DNA of 21,185 bases, from positions 1 to 21,185 of IMG/VR virus record IMGVR_UViG_3300029986_000089; one strand, 5' to 3'. The notes beneath the pieces were generated by a model. The model ran no database searches. It was not told the origin of the DNA and saw nothing but the letters and a program-made list of their open reading frames with translations. This document shows, one piece after another, positions 6,282-13,268 of this stretch. The stretch comes from a virus. A program made the position numbers and the translations under genes. Within the stretch, counting starts at the first letter, position 1. Each line of letters opens with the position of its first letter.

Positions 6282-6577
6282 ACATTATTTTGGCGAAATC
6301 TTTCGATTGCCATGTAAGTCATTTTACTTAACTGCCGAGGCCAGAAACACATATCACTAGCCAAAATCCGTTGCCGTTCATCTTCATAAATTTGGCGAAT
6401 ATCCGGTGTCGAGATACGGCTTGTTTTTCCGTCATGCCACCCGACAATTTCAGCCACTAACGCTTTCACTTCGTCGAGGGTGCAATCTTCACTAACAAAT
6501 CCACCATCCATTACAGGGCACCAACTTCCCGTGGTAGTTAATGCTTCACGATGGTATCGGACTAAAAAGTAACTCAT
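6278..6577 (-). CDS. Unknown protein, 99 aa
   Basis: The start MSYFLVRYHREALTTTGSWC lies 11 bases after AATAGT (6589-6594), with TTGACA at 6611-6616. It has an N-terminal beta strand, an acidic helix (TLDEVKALVAEIVGWHDG) and a basic C-terminus (PRQLSKMTYMAIERFRQNN). The TGA stop lies inside the next TTGACA. No family is recognised. Confidence 0.8.
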   Translation of the reverse strand: MSYFLVRYHREALTTTGSWCPVMDGGFVSEDCTLDEVKALVAEIVGWHDGKTSRISTPDIRQIYEDERQRILASDMCFWPRQLSKMTYMAIERFRQNNV

Positions 6578-6623
6578 ATCGTGCCTATACTATTGCACAG
6601 AGTTGAAGATTGTCAAATCATTT

Positions 6624-7022
6624 TCAGAGAATAGGATAGTTAGTGATAAGCACACGCCGCTTTGCGTCATACTCTGCCGAGTAGTGATATTCATAGAAGG
6701 ATTCGACTTTAGTCCACTCCATGCGCTCGCCTGTCAGGACAACAGGGTGAAGGAAAGAAGGAATTCGGCTGCAATGGCGGGCAATGCTATCACTCTTCAT
6801 TAGTTTGATGTCCTCGTCTGACATAGCGTATTCCGACAGGCCGTTCGGGGCACAAATGACAAATCCACGAGGCCACGGGAAGTCAAACACGTCACCTTGA
6901 AATTGAAGATTGACTTTCATGCCAACCCTGAACTGGAAATTGCTTTTGAATGTTACTTTGCCGACTTCCACCGTATAAGGGTAGAGGCCGACAACCTTTG
7001 TGACTGTGCCTTTGATGTTCAT
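6624..7022 (-). CDS. Unknown protein, 132 aa, beta-rich
   Basis: The start MNIKGTVTKVVGLYPYTVEV is set by TTGACA (7055-7060), 16 bp, GATATT (7033-7038), with the ATG 10 bases on. The N-terminal 50 residues alternate short strands (VTFKSNFQFRVGMKVNLQFQ) like an OB or SH3-type barrel. The C-terminal half has a helix (SDEDIKLMKSDSIARHCS) and a YEYHYSAEYDAKRRVLI segment. The function is unknown. Confidence 0.8.
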   Translation of the reverse strand: MNIKGTVTKVVGLYPYTVEVGKVTFKSNFQFRVGMKVNLQFQGDVFDFPWPRGFVICAPNGLSEYAMSDEDIKLMKSDSIARHCSRIPSFLHPVVLTGERMEWTKVESFYEYHYSAEYDAKRRVLITNYPIL

Positions 7023-7063
7023 ATCGTGAGTCAATATCGCATACTTACTCAGATTGTCAAATT

Positions 7064-7465
7064 TTATTTCAACTCATCCGCCGCAACGCTCAATTCAGTC
7101 ACGTTGCTGTAATTGTTATCAATGAAATTGGCAAGCTCATCCAATGAAAGCAGAGCATTGATTGTGTCTTGGGGCAAGTGAGCTTCGGCCCCGTACCATG
7201 ACAGAACATCATTAATGAGATTGCCAAGGCTTTCACTGAGAAACTCGCCATCCTTGGTGTAAAGGATTTTCAGGTCACTTGGCTCAAGATAAAGACGCCG
7301 CATGGCCAATTGGCATCCCTCAAATTCCGGGATACCCCGTTTGATGCGCCGACAAAGCTTCACGGCATAAGGATGGAACGCAGCCATTTCAGCATTTTGA
7401 AACTTCTCGACTCGCTTATCGTGAGCGTTAATCAGCCGTCGAAGTGTTTTGGATTTAACTTGCAT
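7064..7465 (-). CDS. Unknown helical protein, 133 aa, leaderless
   Basis: The start MQVKSKTLRRLINAHDKRVE lies 6 bases after TATTGT (7472-7477), with TTGACA at 7494-7499; a longer ORF would start inside the promoter. The protein is mainly helical: a basic N-terminal helix (1-40) and an acidic C-terminal part (NALLSLDELANFIDNNYSNV). Its N-terminus resembles that of the 269-aa protein (KSKTL followed by a helix). It is the first gene of the unit 133, 132 and 99 aa. Confidence 0.8.
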   Translation of the reverse strand: MQVKSKTLRRLINAHDKRVEKFQNAEMAAFHPYAVKLCRRIKRGIPEFEGCQLAMRRLYLEPSDLKILYTKDGEFLSESLGNLINDVLSWYGAEAHLPQDTINALLSLDELANFIDNNYSNVTELSVAADELK

Positions 7466-7519
7466 GCCAATACAATACCACACTCGTTTCATTTGTCAAA
7501 AACTTTCTTATACTTTTTT

Positions 7520-7608
7520 CCGAGCATGGCCCAGCCATGCCGGGTATGCACATACTGGTCATTATTTGTGGTATTTAGGCTCGGTGAGGGTCGGTGAGGA
7601 ATCGGTGA
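7520..7608. repeat. Intergenic palindromic element M7 with three TCGGTGA
   Basis: Left arm CCGAGC (7520-7525), inner palindrome CATGGCCCAGCCATG, core CATACTGGTCATTATTTG (7551-7568), right arm GCTCGGTGA (7579-7587), then two more TCGGTGA copies (7591-7597, 7602-7608). This is the densest cluster of the heptamer in the window. Confidence 0.7.
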
Positions 7609-7648
7609 AAAAAAGAACCCCTCGACTTTTTGAGGGCCGAGGGGTTGC
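7608..7648 (-). terminator. Intrinsic terminator after the 71-aa gene
   Basis: On the minus strand AACCCCTCG, loop GCCCTCAAAAAGT, CGAGGGGTT is followed by CTTTTTTT. The stem is 9 bp and perfect. Confidence 0.88.
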
Positions 7649-7686
7649 GATATGAGGCGAGACGCCGAGGCTAAGGACTCAGTAAC

Positions 7687-7902
7687 TTAGAACCGACGTT
7701 GGAATGAAGAGACTTGCGGGGAAAGAGATTCGATTCGGACAATTTGACCGATGCCCACTTGGCGGGTCGGTGATGTATTGAGAGCAGTCAGGATGCCAAC
7801 GTAGGTTCGGGGATTGGCAATGATGGCACCATACGTTGTTCCTTGGTGCGTGTAAACCACTTTAATGGTGGACGTTTTCGGGATTTCGGTTTGTAGTTTC
7901 AT
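7687..7902 (-). CDS. Unknown protein, 71 aa
   Basis: The start MKLQTEIPKTSTIKVVYTHQ lies 11 bases after a perfect TATAAT (7914-7919), with TTGACA at 7936-7941. It is one of few genes here with a Shine-Dalgarno-like AAAGGA before the ATG. It is beta-rich (GTTYGAIIANPRTYVGILTA) with a basic end. The function is unknown. A terminator lies about 40 bases after the stop. Confidence 0.78.
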   Translation of the reverse strand: MKLQTEIPKTSTIKVVYTHQGTTYGAIIANPRTYVGILTALNTSPTRQVGIGQIVRIESLSPQVSSFQRRF

Positions 7903-7946
7903 ATTATTCCTTTATTATAGCACAGCGGTTCAGATTGTCAAATGGA

Positions 7947-8207
7947 TTATTGCAATTGGCTGTAATCATCCAAGGGCAGACGGTCATGTTCTCGCACGAA
8001 GGCAATGAACCGGGGATAATTTTCCACCGCCCATTTCGCATCTGCCAGCAACATCGTGTTACCGCTCCATTTCTGGTCGGAAGAGAGTTGCCGCAGGGCT
8101 TTGATGGCCATAATCTTTTGCGTGCCCGTATAGTTATACTTGGCCATTTCCTGTTCAATGAGGTCCGCTTTGGCCAACAGTTGTGATTTGGTTAGTTCAA
8201 TTTTCAT
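7947..8207 (-). CDS. Unknown helical protein, 86 aa, leaderless
   Basis: The start MKIELTKSQLLAKADLIEQE lies 7 bases after TATTGT (8215-8220), with TTGACA at 8237-8242. The protein is almost entirely helical, with basic and acidic faces (MAKYNYTGTQKIMAIKALRQ; YPRFIAFVREHDRLPLDDYS). It is the first minus gene left of the strand switch. No family is recognised. Confidence 0.8.
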   Translation of the reverse strand: MKIELTKSQLLAKADLIEQEMAKYNYTGTQKIMAIKALRQLSSDQKWSGNTMLLADAKWAVENYPRFIAFVREHDRLPLDDYSQLQ

Positions 8208-8256
8208 ATATCAGACAATAACACATTTATTCCGAATGTCAAATACTTTTTTTAGT

Positions 8257-8312
8257 CACCGAGCGAGGAGGCCGGGGCAGGGATGATGATTACTCAATGG
8301 GCTGTTCGGTGT
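8257..8312. repeat. Intergenic palindromic element M8
   Basis: Left arm TCACCGAGC (8257-8265), GGCCGGGGCAGG, a degenerate core GATTACTCAATGG, and right arm TTCGGTGT (8305-8312). It lies in the divergent region between the minus 86-aa gene and the plus 88-aa gene. Confidence 0.6.
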
Positions 8313-8318
8313 GTCCAA

Positions 8319-8339
8319 AGCAACTTTAACAATGTTGCT
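8319..8339. repeat. Inverted repeat upstream of the plus-strand promoter
   Basis: AGCAAC (8319-8324) and GTTGCT (8334-8339) flank a 9-base spacer, about 20 bp before the -35 of the 88-aa gene. It could be an operator. Confidence 0.4.
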
Positions 8340-8393
8340 GTGCCACTGCTACAAATCATTTGACATTTGACAACCCTGTGCTAGTATAATGAC

Positions 8394-8660
8394 ATGAAAC
8401 TTGAATCAAAGACATCTTCGCAATCCACGGTGAACTCCTATCGGATTATCACCGAAAGTCACGGGCCAATCGTCTATTTGGAATATCTCAATGAAAAGGG
8501 CCACATCATTGATGAAATCCTACGGGATGAGGATGGAAACGACATCAGCGACCCGGCCTTGCTCGAAGATGTTCAGGAATTCATTGATGCCGAGACAGAG
8601 GAACAACGGCGGGATGAAAAAAACGGCCTGTATCCGACCAAGGCCGACGTTGCCAATTGA
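8394..8660 (+). CDS. Acidic protein, 88 aa, unknown, leaderless
   Basis: MKLESKTSSQSTVNSYRIIT starts 6 bases after TAGTAT (8382-8387), with TTGACA at 8360-8365 and a second TTGACA at 8368-8373 that is too close for normal spacing. The C-terminal half is strongly acidic (EILRDEDGNDISDPALLEDV, then FIDAETEEQRRDEK), a composition seen in DNA-mimic proteins, although size and charge alone do not prove that. It is the first plus-strand gene of the window. Confidence 0.8.
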   Translation: MKLESKTSSQSTVNSYRIITESHGPIVYLEYLNEKGHIIDEILRDEDGNDISDPALLEDVQEFIDAETEEQRRDEKNGLYPTKADVAN

Positions 8661-8714
8661 TTCGGTGAAGAAATAAGCTTGACCTTGGGCAAGGGAATTG
8701 GTATTCTCTTGCCT

Positions 8715-8996
8715 ATGAACAATGCCAAATGGATTTTTAAAGATGGCCCGTCACAAATCACTTGTGACAGTTTCCCCTATGCATACCGTCTTATGTTCAA
8801 TACCTTGAAAAAGGGAGTTGAAACCGGACGTAAATACGATGAGATGGTCAAGCAATTGGTCATCATCGCCCCAACCAAAGACCAGCACGGCGACCTCCGG
8901 CGATATAATTACAATGACGCCACCGAACTCGCCAAGGCAAATGGCCTCTTAACTCCGACAGGGGAAATCAATTCAAGAGAATTTAAGCGTCGTTAA
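8715..8996 (+). CDS. Unknown protein, 93 aa, leaderless
   Basis: MNNAKWIFKDGPSQITCDSF starts 7 bases after TATTCT (8702-8707), with TTGACC (8679-8684) at a 17-bp spacing; this excludes the longer ORF that begins at 8679. It has a central helix (PYAYRLMFNTLKKGVETGRK) and a basic C-terminus (EINSREFKRR). The TTCGGTGA at 8661 lies between it and the preceding gene. A terminator follows at 9012-9040. The function is unknown. Confidence 0.78.
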   Translation: MNNAKWIFKDGPSQITCDSFPYAYRLMFNTLKKGVETGRKYDEMVKQLVIIAPTKDQHGDLRRYNYNDATELAKANGLLTPTGEINSREFKRR

Positions 8997-9011
8997 TCTC
9001 CCACCACCAGT

Positions 9012-9040
9012 CACCCCGGCCATCCAGCCGGGGTTTTTTA
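9012..9040 (+). terminator. Intrinsic terminator after the 93-aa gene
   Basis: CCCCGGC, loop CATCCA, GCCGGGG, then TTTTTTATT. It is a textbook stem and T-tract 17 bases after the stop. Confidence 0.93.
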
Positions 9041-9046
9041 TTGTTA

Positions 9047-9087
9047 ACCGGTATGAGAACATACTGGCCATTATTTGCTGTCCGGTC
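9047..9087. repeat. Intergenic element M9
   Basis: ACCGG (9047-9051), core CATACTGGCCATTATTTG (9060-9077), then CCGGT (9082-9086). The arms form a short inverted repeat around the ATACTGG core, as in M4-M7 but with different arm sequence. Confidence 0.5.
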
Positions 9088-9180
9088 CATTCTCTGACCA
9101 GCCACCCAGTTTTCTTTTTTATACATTTCCATTTGACAGCCAAATAAAGTATGCTATTGTAAAAAGGTTTAAACAATTTT

Positions 9181-9588
9181 ATGCTGTTTTATCGTATAGA
9201 AAACGAAAATCGTCTCGGCCCGTATGCAGGGGTTGGAACGATTAACAGTGGAATTAGTGGAACGGCCACTACTCTTCATCCATTGCCTCAAGAGGATGAG
9301 TTATTGAAATTCGTCATACCGACCATCCATAGGGGATACTATTTCTCAGGCAAGTTACGATTTGGATTTTCCAGCCTTGAGCAACTTCGGACATGGTTTA
9401 ACGACGTTTCGGATTTGGGTCGCTTAACGGAACATGGATTTCACCTGAGTATCTATAAAGTCCCCAAAGTCTATGCGGGGGAGACCCAAAGTGTAATCGA
9501 AGCGGATTATCATATCGTTGAAAATTTGAAGGAGAAACACAATTTGGACGAAATTCACTTGACAACTTTTCAACCTGTGGTAGAATAA
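9181..9588 (+). CDS. Phage conserved protein, 135 aa, function unknown
   Basis: MLFYRIENENRLGPYAGVGT is followed by HPLPQEDELL (33-42), RFGFSSLEQLRTWF (59-72), HGFHLSIYKVP (86-96) and a C-terminal helix. The order FYRIEN..GPY, then FGFSSLEQLxxWF, then GFxxxxYxV recurs in uncharacterised phage and plasmid proteins (memory-based). TTGACA (9133-9138), 16 bp, TATTGT (9155-9160); the leader is about 14 bases with AAAAAGG before the start. It opens a plus-strand run of three genes. Confidence 0.85.
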   Translation: MLFYRIENENRLGPYAGVGTINSGISGTATTLHPLPQEDELLKFVIPTIHRGYYFSGKLRFGFSSLEQLRTWFNDVSDLGRLTEHGFHLSIYKVPKVYAGETQSVIEADYHIVENLKEKHNLDEIHLTTFQPVVE

Positions 9589-9592
9589 GAAT

Positions 9593-9784
9593 ATGAAAAT
9601 GTACATCCGATTCTTTCGGAACAAAGAGGATGGCGTCCCCATAAACTCATTGTATGTGTGCCCCGGTGGTAACGACAAGGCAAACTGCCTGAGTAGCGAT
9701 GCCGATACGATCAAGACCGCCATTGACGAATGGATGGAATTATTTGCCAATGGCAAGGTGGATTTCGTATGGCTTGTCGTTTGA
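9593..9784 (+). CDS. Unknown protein, 63 aa, leaderless
   Basis: MKMYIRFFRNKEDGVPINSL starts 6 bases after TAGAAT (9581-9586), with TTGACA (9559-9564) inside the end of the 135-aa gene. It is a short beta-then-helix protein (SDADTIKTAIDEWMELFANG) ending VDFVWLVV. Its TGA stop is inside the TTGACA (9781-9786) of the following gene. No family is recognised. Confidence 0.75.
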   Translation: MKMYIRFFRNKEDGVPINSLYVCPGGNDKANCLSSDADTIKTAIDEWMELFANGKVDFVWLVV

Positions 9785-9814
9785 CAAATATCAATTTGGT
9801 GCTACAATAAGGAT

Positions 9815-10198
9815 ATGGATATACAATACACAAAGCAAGTGGATTTCCTCGGTCGCAACGGGGCGTATGCTCAAAAAGGAATATCCGTCAACACCTATGG
9901 CAACAAGACCAAGGTCACTCTCGAACCCATCACCAGCAAGGGTTTGGTGGGCCGTGCCAGCCTTGAAATCCCGTTGGAAGATGTTCCCTCGGTGATTCAG
10001 GCATTACATCAAGCCGCCGACCTGAAACCATCTGAATCGGTGACGTTGACCCGTGCCCAATGGAATCGCATCAAGCTCTTAATTGACCATGCGATTCAAT
10101 TCGGTGAACAGCAACCGAATGCGACTGATAATCATCGCTTTACCCTCGTCAACCTTTTGGAACGGGAAGCTGAGGTCAAAAAATTCGTTCCAGCTTAA
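9815..10198 (+). CDS. Unknown protein, 127 aa, leaderless
   Basis: MDIQYTKQVDFLGRNGAYAQ starts 6 bases after TACAAT (9803-9808), with TTGACA at 9781-9786. The N-terminal 65 residues are beta-rich (TKVTLEPITSKGLVGRASLE) and the C-terminal half is helical. Three TCGGTGA heptamers lie inside this gene (9989, 10037, 10101), encoding unrelated residues in different frames, so the motif is not a protein-level repeat. The gene ends 21 bp from a convergent gene. Confidence 0.82.
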   Translation: MDIQYTKQVDFLGRNGAYAQKGISVNTYGNKTKVTLEPITSKGLVGRASLEIPLEDVPSVIQALHQAADLKPSESVTLTRAQWNRIKLLIDHAIQFGEQQPNATDNHRFTLVNLLEREAEVKKFVPA

Positions 10199-10219
10199 TA
10201 CTTCCGATAGCTTAACTGG

Positions 10220-10432
10220 CTAGAGCCTTGGGACAATAATCTCCTTGAAACTATTCACGGGAACGTCGCAGTATTCAACTAAATCTCCATAAATATCCGC
10301 AGTCTTCCCCTGATGACTGATGATCGTATTCACGATTATTACGTCCCACTTCCGTAGTTGTTTGTCATAAACTTCATCAAGTCTATCATCATAGACTTGT
10401 ACCAGAACATCACGAAGCATTTGGATTTTCAT
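10220..10432 (-). CDS. Unknown protein, 70 aa
   Basis: MKIQMLRDVLVQVYDDRLDE is followed by WDVIIVNTIISHQGKTADIY and VEYCDVPVNSFKEIIVPRL, a plausible alpha/beta fold. The promoter is weaker than usual: TATTTA lies 5 bases before the ATG, but only a TTGGAA at a 20-bp spacing precedes it. It converges on the 127-aa gene. The function is unknown. Confidence 0.7.
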   Translation of the reverse strand: MKIQMLRDVLVQVYDDRLDEVYDKQLRKWDVIIVNTIISHQGKTADIYGDLVEYCDVPVNSFKEIIVPRL

Positions 10433-10477
10433 AACGATAAATACCGGATATTACATACAAAACTTCCAAGTCGGTGA

Positions 10478-10513
10478 ATAAAAAAAGAACCCCGACTCTT
10501 TCGAGCCGAGGCC
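10478..10513 (-). terminator. Intrinsic terminator after the 132-aa gene
   Basis: On the minus strand CCTCGGCTC, GAAA tetraloop, GAGTCGGGG is followed by TTCTTTTTTTATTC. The stem has 9 pairs including G-U. A GTCGGTGA heptamer abuts it. Confidence 0.88.
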
Positions 10514-10534
10514 ATTGCCAAGGTGAGCCGGGGA

Positions 10535-10933
10535 TTAAACTGAAAGAAACTGATGGATAGGCAATAACTCGCCTTCCGGATTGCTGTGGGTGATTGAAGT
10601 AAAGTCTTTGGTGAAAGACTCTTCCGTGGTCAGGGGGATATATTGATTCCTCCCGCCCGTGTAATCCTTATAATGTTCAGCCGTGCGAATCAGCATGGAT
10701 TCTTTGCTCCACCGCAAATCGGAAATGGAAAAATACCAAACCGCATTCCCGAGAGTAAAGAACCCCGACATGTCGAAATGATTCGGCTTGCCAATGACAA
10801 TGTTTGTGGCTCCTTTGGATTCAAGGAACTTGGTGAACGCCCGCTTAAACAAGCGGTGCCAAGAAAGATATTGCGGCGTCCTTGACGAGGATGATTCAAA
10901 TTCTTGCTGTGTTGATTGTAATGCTTTTTTCAT
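10535..10933 (-). CDS. Unknown protein, 132 aa, leaderless
   Basis: MKKALQSTQQEFESSSSRTP starts 6 bases after TATTGT (10940-10945), with TTGACA at 10962-10967. After a Ser/Gln-rich start come HRLFKRAFTKFLESKGATNI (26-45) and GFFTLGNAVWYFSISDLRWS (57-76). The latter pattern (strand pairs with W and D) is vaguely like small nuclease-fold or restriction-like proteins, but no catalytic signature can be assigned. It is divergent from the plus-strand 160-aa gene. Confidence 0.8.
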   Translation of the reverse strand: MKKALQSTQQEFESSSSRTPQYLSWHRLFKRAFTKFLESKGATNIVIGKPNHFDMSGFFTLGNAVWYFSISDLRWSKESMLIRTAEHYKDYTGGRNQYIPLTTEESFTKDFTSITHSNPEGELLPIHQFLSV

Positions 10934-10939
10934 ACCGAC

Positions 10940-11029
10940 ACAATATCACACTCCCCGAACTTGTCAAATGGTATTTATATTTTCTTTTCCAAAAATAACA
11001 TTTGACAACCAATGCACATGTGCTAGAAT
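10940..11029. promoter_or_regulatory. Divergent promoter pair
   Basis: The minus promoter TTGACA (10962-10967)/TATTGT (10940-10945) and plus promoter TTGACA (11002-11007)/TAGAAT (11024-11029) face away from each other. The 34 bp between the -35 boxes is AT-rich (TATTTATATTTTC), consistent with shared UP elements. Confidence 0.8.
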
Positions 11030-11035
11030 GAGAAT

Positions 11036-11518
11036 ATGAATACACTCCCCTTACAGGGTGAAGTTGACGAGTTCTTGCGGGACTTCTTTCCGAAACATAA
11101 GGACGAATCCTTTTATCTTACCGCCCTCACTTCCCTTGTCATTGAACACTTTGGCGTCACCGCCGAGGATGCCGCTCTCAAATATGACCATTCCCACGGT
11201 CAAACCTCCGGCGAAACCACTCGTATTGAGCAACTTGCAAATCGGGGATGCGTGCATCTTCTTTTGAGCAACCATGCCAAGCGAACGGGACCAAACGAGT
11301 ATCGGGACATTCATGGACCAAAGCCCGTGTATTCGCCTCACCGCCTGTCCCGCAAGCTGGTTTCCGAGGCACGGGTCTCGGTGAGACTTCTTAAAAGTCT
11401 TTCGGACCCCAAGTGGCAAGACCCTACCACCATCTTCATGGAACTCACGGGCCGCACCTTTTCTGACGAAGTGATTGAAGCTGCTATAGCTCATGAATTC
11501 GCAACCAAAACAACTTGA
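11036..11518 (+). CDS. Unknown protein, 160 aa, leaderless
   Basis: MNTLPLQGEVDEFLRDFFPK starts 6 bases after TAGAAT. It is mostly helical: a possible helix-turn-helix-like segment at 28-45 (TSLVIEHFGVTAEDAALKYD) and a basic middle (RIEQLANRGCVHLLLSNHAK). It then has PHRLSRKLVSEARVSVRLLK and an acidic C-terminal helix. No family is recognised. Its TGA stop is in the TTGACA of the next promoter. Confidence 0.82.
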   Translation: MNTLPLQGEVDEFLRDFFPKHKDESFYLTALTSLVIEHFGVTAEDAALKYDHSHGQTSGETTRIEQLANRGCVHLLLSNHAKRTGPNEYRDIHGPKPVYSPHRLSRKLVSEARVSVRLLKSLSDPKWQDPTTIFMELTGRTFSDEVIEAAIAHEFATKTT

Positions 11519-11548
11519 CACTTGCTCGGTGAACTGCTATCCTAACTT

Positions 11549-12013
11549 ATGACAATGCCTGACAGCTTTAACGAGTATAAACGTCGTATGGAAGCTGAGG
11601 GCTACCATATTGCCATGCAACCTATTCAACTCACCCCCGGACGCTTTCCACTTCCCACGCCATATCCCAACTCTTGGTCAATCGAACGTCAACTCATCGA
11701 AGCCGTAAGGGAAGGGAACCTTTTACTCGAAGCCGAAGCCAAAGAAGGGAAGCCTGCCCCTAGTTCGGTGAAACCAGATGCCAAGACCGCCGTGGAAGAT
11801 GCTCTTGCGTCTAAATCCGATAATCCTTATGTTCGGGCACGGGCACAAATTCTTTCCAAATTGGACCCTCATATACGGTCATTAATTGAGCACTTTGAAA
11901 CTTTATCATCTGAACTTCGGGCAAAACAGAGTTTCAATCAACGAACCAGATACGATACATTTTGTAAACAGGTCACTGAGTTGGGAGACAAATTAAGTAA
12001 TAACCCCACTTGA
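11549..12013 (+). CDS. Unknown helical protein, 154 aa
   Basis: TTGACA (11515-11520), 17 bp, TATCCT (11538-11543). The first ATG (MTMPDSFNEYKRRMEAEGYH) is 5 bases on; a second ATG two codons later is possible. The N-terminus has a Pro-rich stretch (LTPGRFPLPTPYPNSW, 27-42). From 50 on the protein is helical and charged, with a likely coiled region (IRSLIEHFETLSSELRAKQS). Its stop again lies in a TTGACA. The function is unknown. Confidence 0.8.
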   Translation: MTMPDSFNEYKRRMEAEGYHIAMQPIQLTPGRFPLPTPYPNSWSIERQLIEAVREGNLLLEAEAKEGKPAPSSVKPDAKTAVEDALASKSDNPYVRARAQILSKLDPHIRSLIEHFETLSSELRAKQSFNQRTRYDTFCKQVTELGDKLSNNPT

Positions 12014-12075
12014 CAATTTTCAATGGTTTGGTATGCTATTGACGAAACTGAAACACACTACAATACAAAAACAAT

Positions 12076-12270
12076 ATGTTCAAAATTGATGATTCAATGC
12101 TTGGTCGGAAGTATTATACGATGGACCCCAAGACCCGCTACACCATCCGTGGATTCGCCCTGAACGGCACCCTCCTCGTAATAGGTGAATACGCCGACGA
12201 CCCGAACAACGTCAACACCGAACATCGGATAGCGTCTCACAAACTAACCGAAATCCATTTGGTCCAATAA
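12076..12270 (+). CDS. Small phage conserved protein, 64 aa
   Basis: MFKIDDSMLGRKYYTMDPKT, then RYTIRGFALNGTLLVIGEYA and a KLTEIHLVQ end; this looks like a compact beta-barrel. Similar GRKY..DP..xYTxxGxAxNxTLLVxGxY proteins recur in phages (memory-based). TTGACA (12010-12015)/TATGCT (12032-12037) gives a leader of about 32 bases, A-rich and without a Shine-Dalgarno. It is followed at 5 bp by the 72-aa gene, probably co-transcribed. Confidence 0.82.
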   Translation: MFKIDDSMLGRKYYTMDPKTRYTIRGFALNGTLLVIGEYADDPNNVNTEHRIASHKLTEIHLVQ

Positions 12271-12275
12271 AATTT

Positions 12276-12494
12276 ATGGGAATCAAAGAACAAGTCAAAA
12301 GTGGCCAACTGACCCCGCAAGAGGCAATGGCCAAGGTCTCCAAGGACAGTCACACCTACGGCTGGTGCAAACGCCGTGGACACAAACATGTGCCCGCTCC
12401 CGTGGCCGAGGCGGCTCACGCTCCCTCCGATGCCTCCGACGAGAAAGCCAAGAACCAATACAAGCAGAAGAAATACCAGAAGGCCAAGAAGTAA
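12276..12494 (+). CDS. Small basic protein, 72 aa, phage/plasmid type
   Basis: MGIKEQVKSGQLTPQEAMAK begins with the VKxGxLTPQEA helix pattern and a TYGWCKRRG segment known from small phage and plasmid proteins of unknown role. A Pro/Ala linker and a Lys-rich tail (KNQYKQKKYQKAKK) follow, suggesting nucleic-acid binding. It has no own promoter and follows the 64-aa gene. A perfect terminator lies 17 bases after the stop. Confidence 0.8.
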   Translation: MGIKEQVKSGQLTPQEAMAKVSKDSHTYGWCKRRGHKHVPAPVAEAAHAPSDASDEKAKNQYKQKKYQKAKK

Positions 12495-12510
12495 TTGAGC
12501 GGCTAAACAG

Positions 12511-12542
12511 ACCCCGAATGAGCAATCATTCGGGGTTTTATT
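12511..12542 (+). terminator. Intrinsic terminator
   Basis: CCCCGAATGA, GCAA tetraloop, TCATTCGGGG, then TTTTATTTT. The 10-bp stem is perfect. Confidence 0.95.
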
Positions 12543-12560
12543 TTGTACCATTATAACACA

Positions 12561-12580
12561 ATTACTGGACATTATTTGCT
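12561..12580. repeat. ATACTGG-type element M10 upstream of the GIY-YIG gene
   Basis: ATTACTGGACATTATTTGCT carries the core of the intergenic elements without the CACCGA/TCGGTGA arms. It lies 10 bp before the endonuclease ATG and could be part of its promoter. Confidence 0.5.
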
Positions 12581-12590
12581 ATTTATTTAC

Positions 12591-13268
12591 ATGAGTTCAG
12601 GCATCTATAAAATAATAAATAAAATCAATGGAAAATACTATGTTGGACGGTCATCCAACCTCACCAAACGGCTTACCAAACATAAACGATTACTCAAAAC
12701 AAACACACATTTTAATGACCATTTACAAAATGCGTGGAACAAATATGGTGAGCAAAACTTTGAATTTGTTATTGCTGAAAGAATGAGTGGACCCAAGGCG
12801 TTAATAGACACCGAACAAAGACATCTTGATATAGCCAAATCCAATCCGTGTGAATGTTACAACCAAATGTTTACTGCCGAAACAATAGAAGTAACAGAAG
12901 AAATGAAGAGGAAAATAAGTGCAACTCTAAAAGGTGTTCCACACTTTCCAATGCGAAAAGAAACGTCAAAACTCTTAGGTGATATAAACCGTGGGAAACG
13001 TCTTACCATAGAACATCGAAAGAAAATAAAGTTAGCTAACACAGGGAGAAAATTTCCAAATAGAGCTAAAGAGTCAGCATTTTACAAACTCCAAAACTCA
13101 TTCACCAATGAATTATTTGAAGGAACCCGCACTGATTTCTGTCATCAATTTCAAATACCAAGTAGTCGAATAAGTGATTTATTATATGGTCGAAGACCCC
13201 GAGTCAGGGGATGGACTTTACTTACGACTTCTTGTATTTCTGACACGCTATCTCATACGCCGCTTTAA
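12591..13268 (+). CDS. GIY-YIG homing endonuclease with NUMOD3-type repeats
   Basis: From the ATG at 12591, GIY is at 4-6 and YVGRSSNLTKRL at 17-28 includes the expected catalytic Arg (27). NAWNKYGEQNFEF is at 47-59 and the metal-binding Glu (75) falls in DTEQRHLD. From about 105 on, SATLKGVPHFP and GDINRGKRLTIEHRKKIKLA are NUMOD3-like DNA-binding segments, followed by a C-terminal DNA-binding region (IPSSRISDLLYGRRP). The gene is clearly more AT-rich than its neighbours and lacks the common TTGACA promoter, as expected for a later insertion. Its last 15 codons overlap the 3' end of the convergent zinc-ribbon gene. Confidence 0.93.
   Translation: MSSGIYKIINKINGKYYVGRSSNLTKRLTKHKRLLKTNTHFNDHLQNAWNKYGEQNFEFVIAERMSGPKALIDTEQRHLDIAKSNPCECYNQMFTAETIEVTEEMKRKISATLKGVPHFPMRKETSKLLGDINRGKRLTIEHRKKIKLANTGRKFPNRAKESAFYKLQNSFTNELFEGTRTDFCHQFQIPSSRISDLLYGRRPRVRGWTLLTTSCISDTLSHTPL

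Noticed and set aside
1080-8312. Integron attC sites
   Set aside because: The elements are palindromic and lie between units, but lack GTTRRRY/RYYYAAC cores, and no integron integrase is visible.
11051-11521. Long minus-strand ORF opposite the 160-aa gene
   Set aside because: It has no promoter or start signal on the minus strand, whereas the plus-strand frame has an exact leaderless promoter and its stop sits in the next TTGACA.
12543-12590. Upstream start for the first GIY-YIG gene
   Set aside because: It would begin inside the T-tract of the terminator and add 16 residues before the GIY motif; the ATG at 12591 puts Arg27 and Glu75 at the usual family positions.
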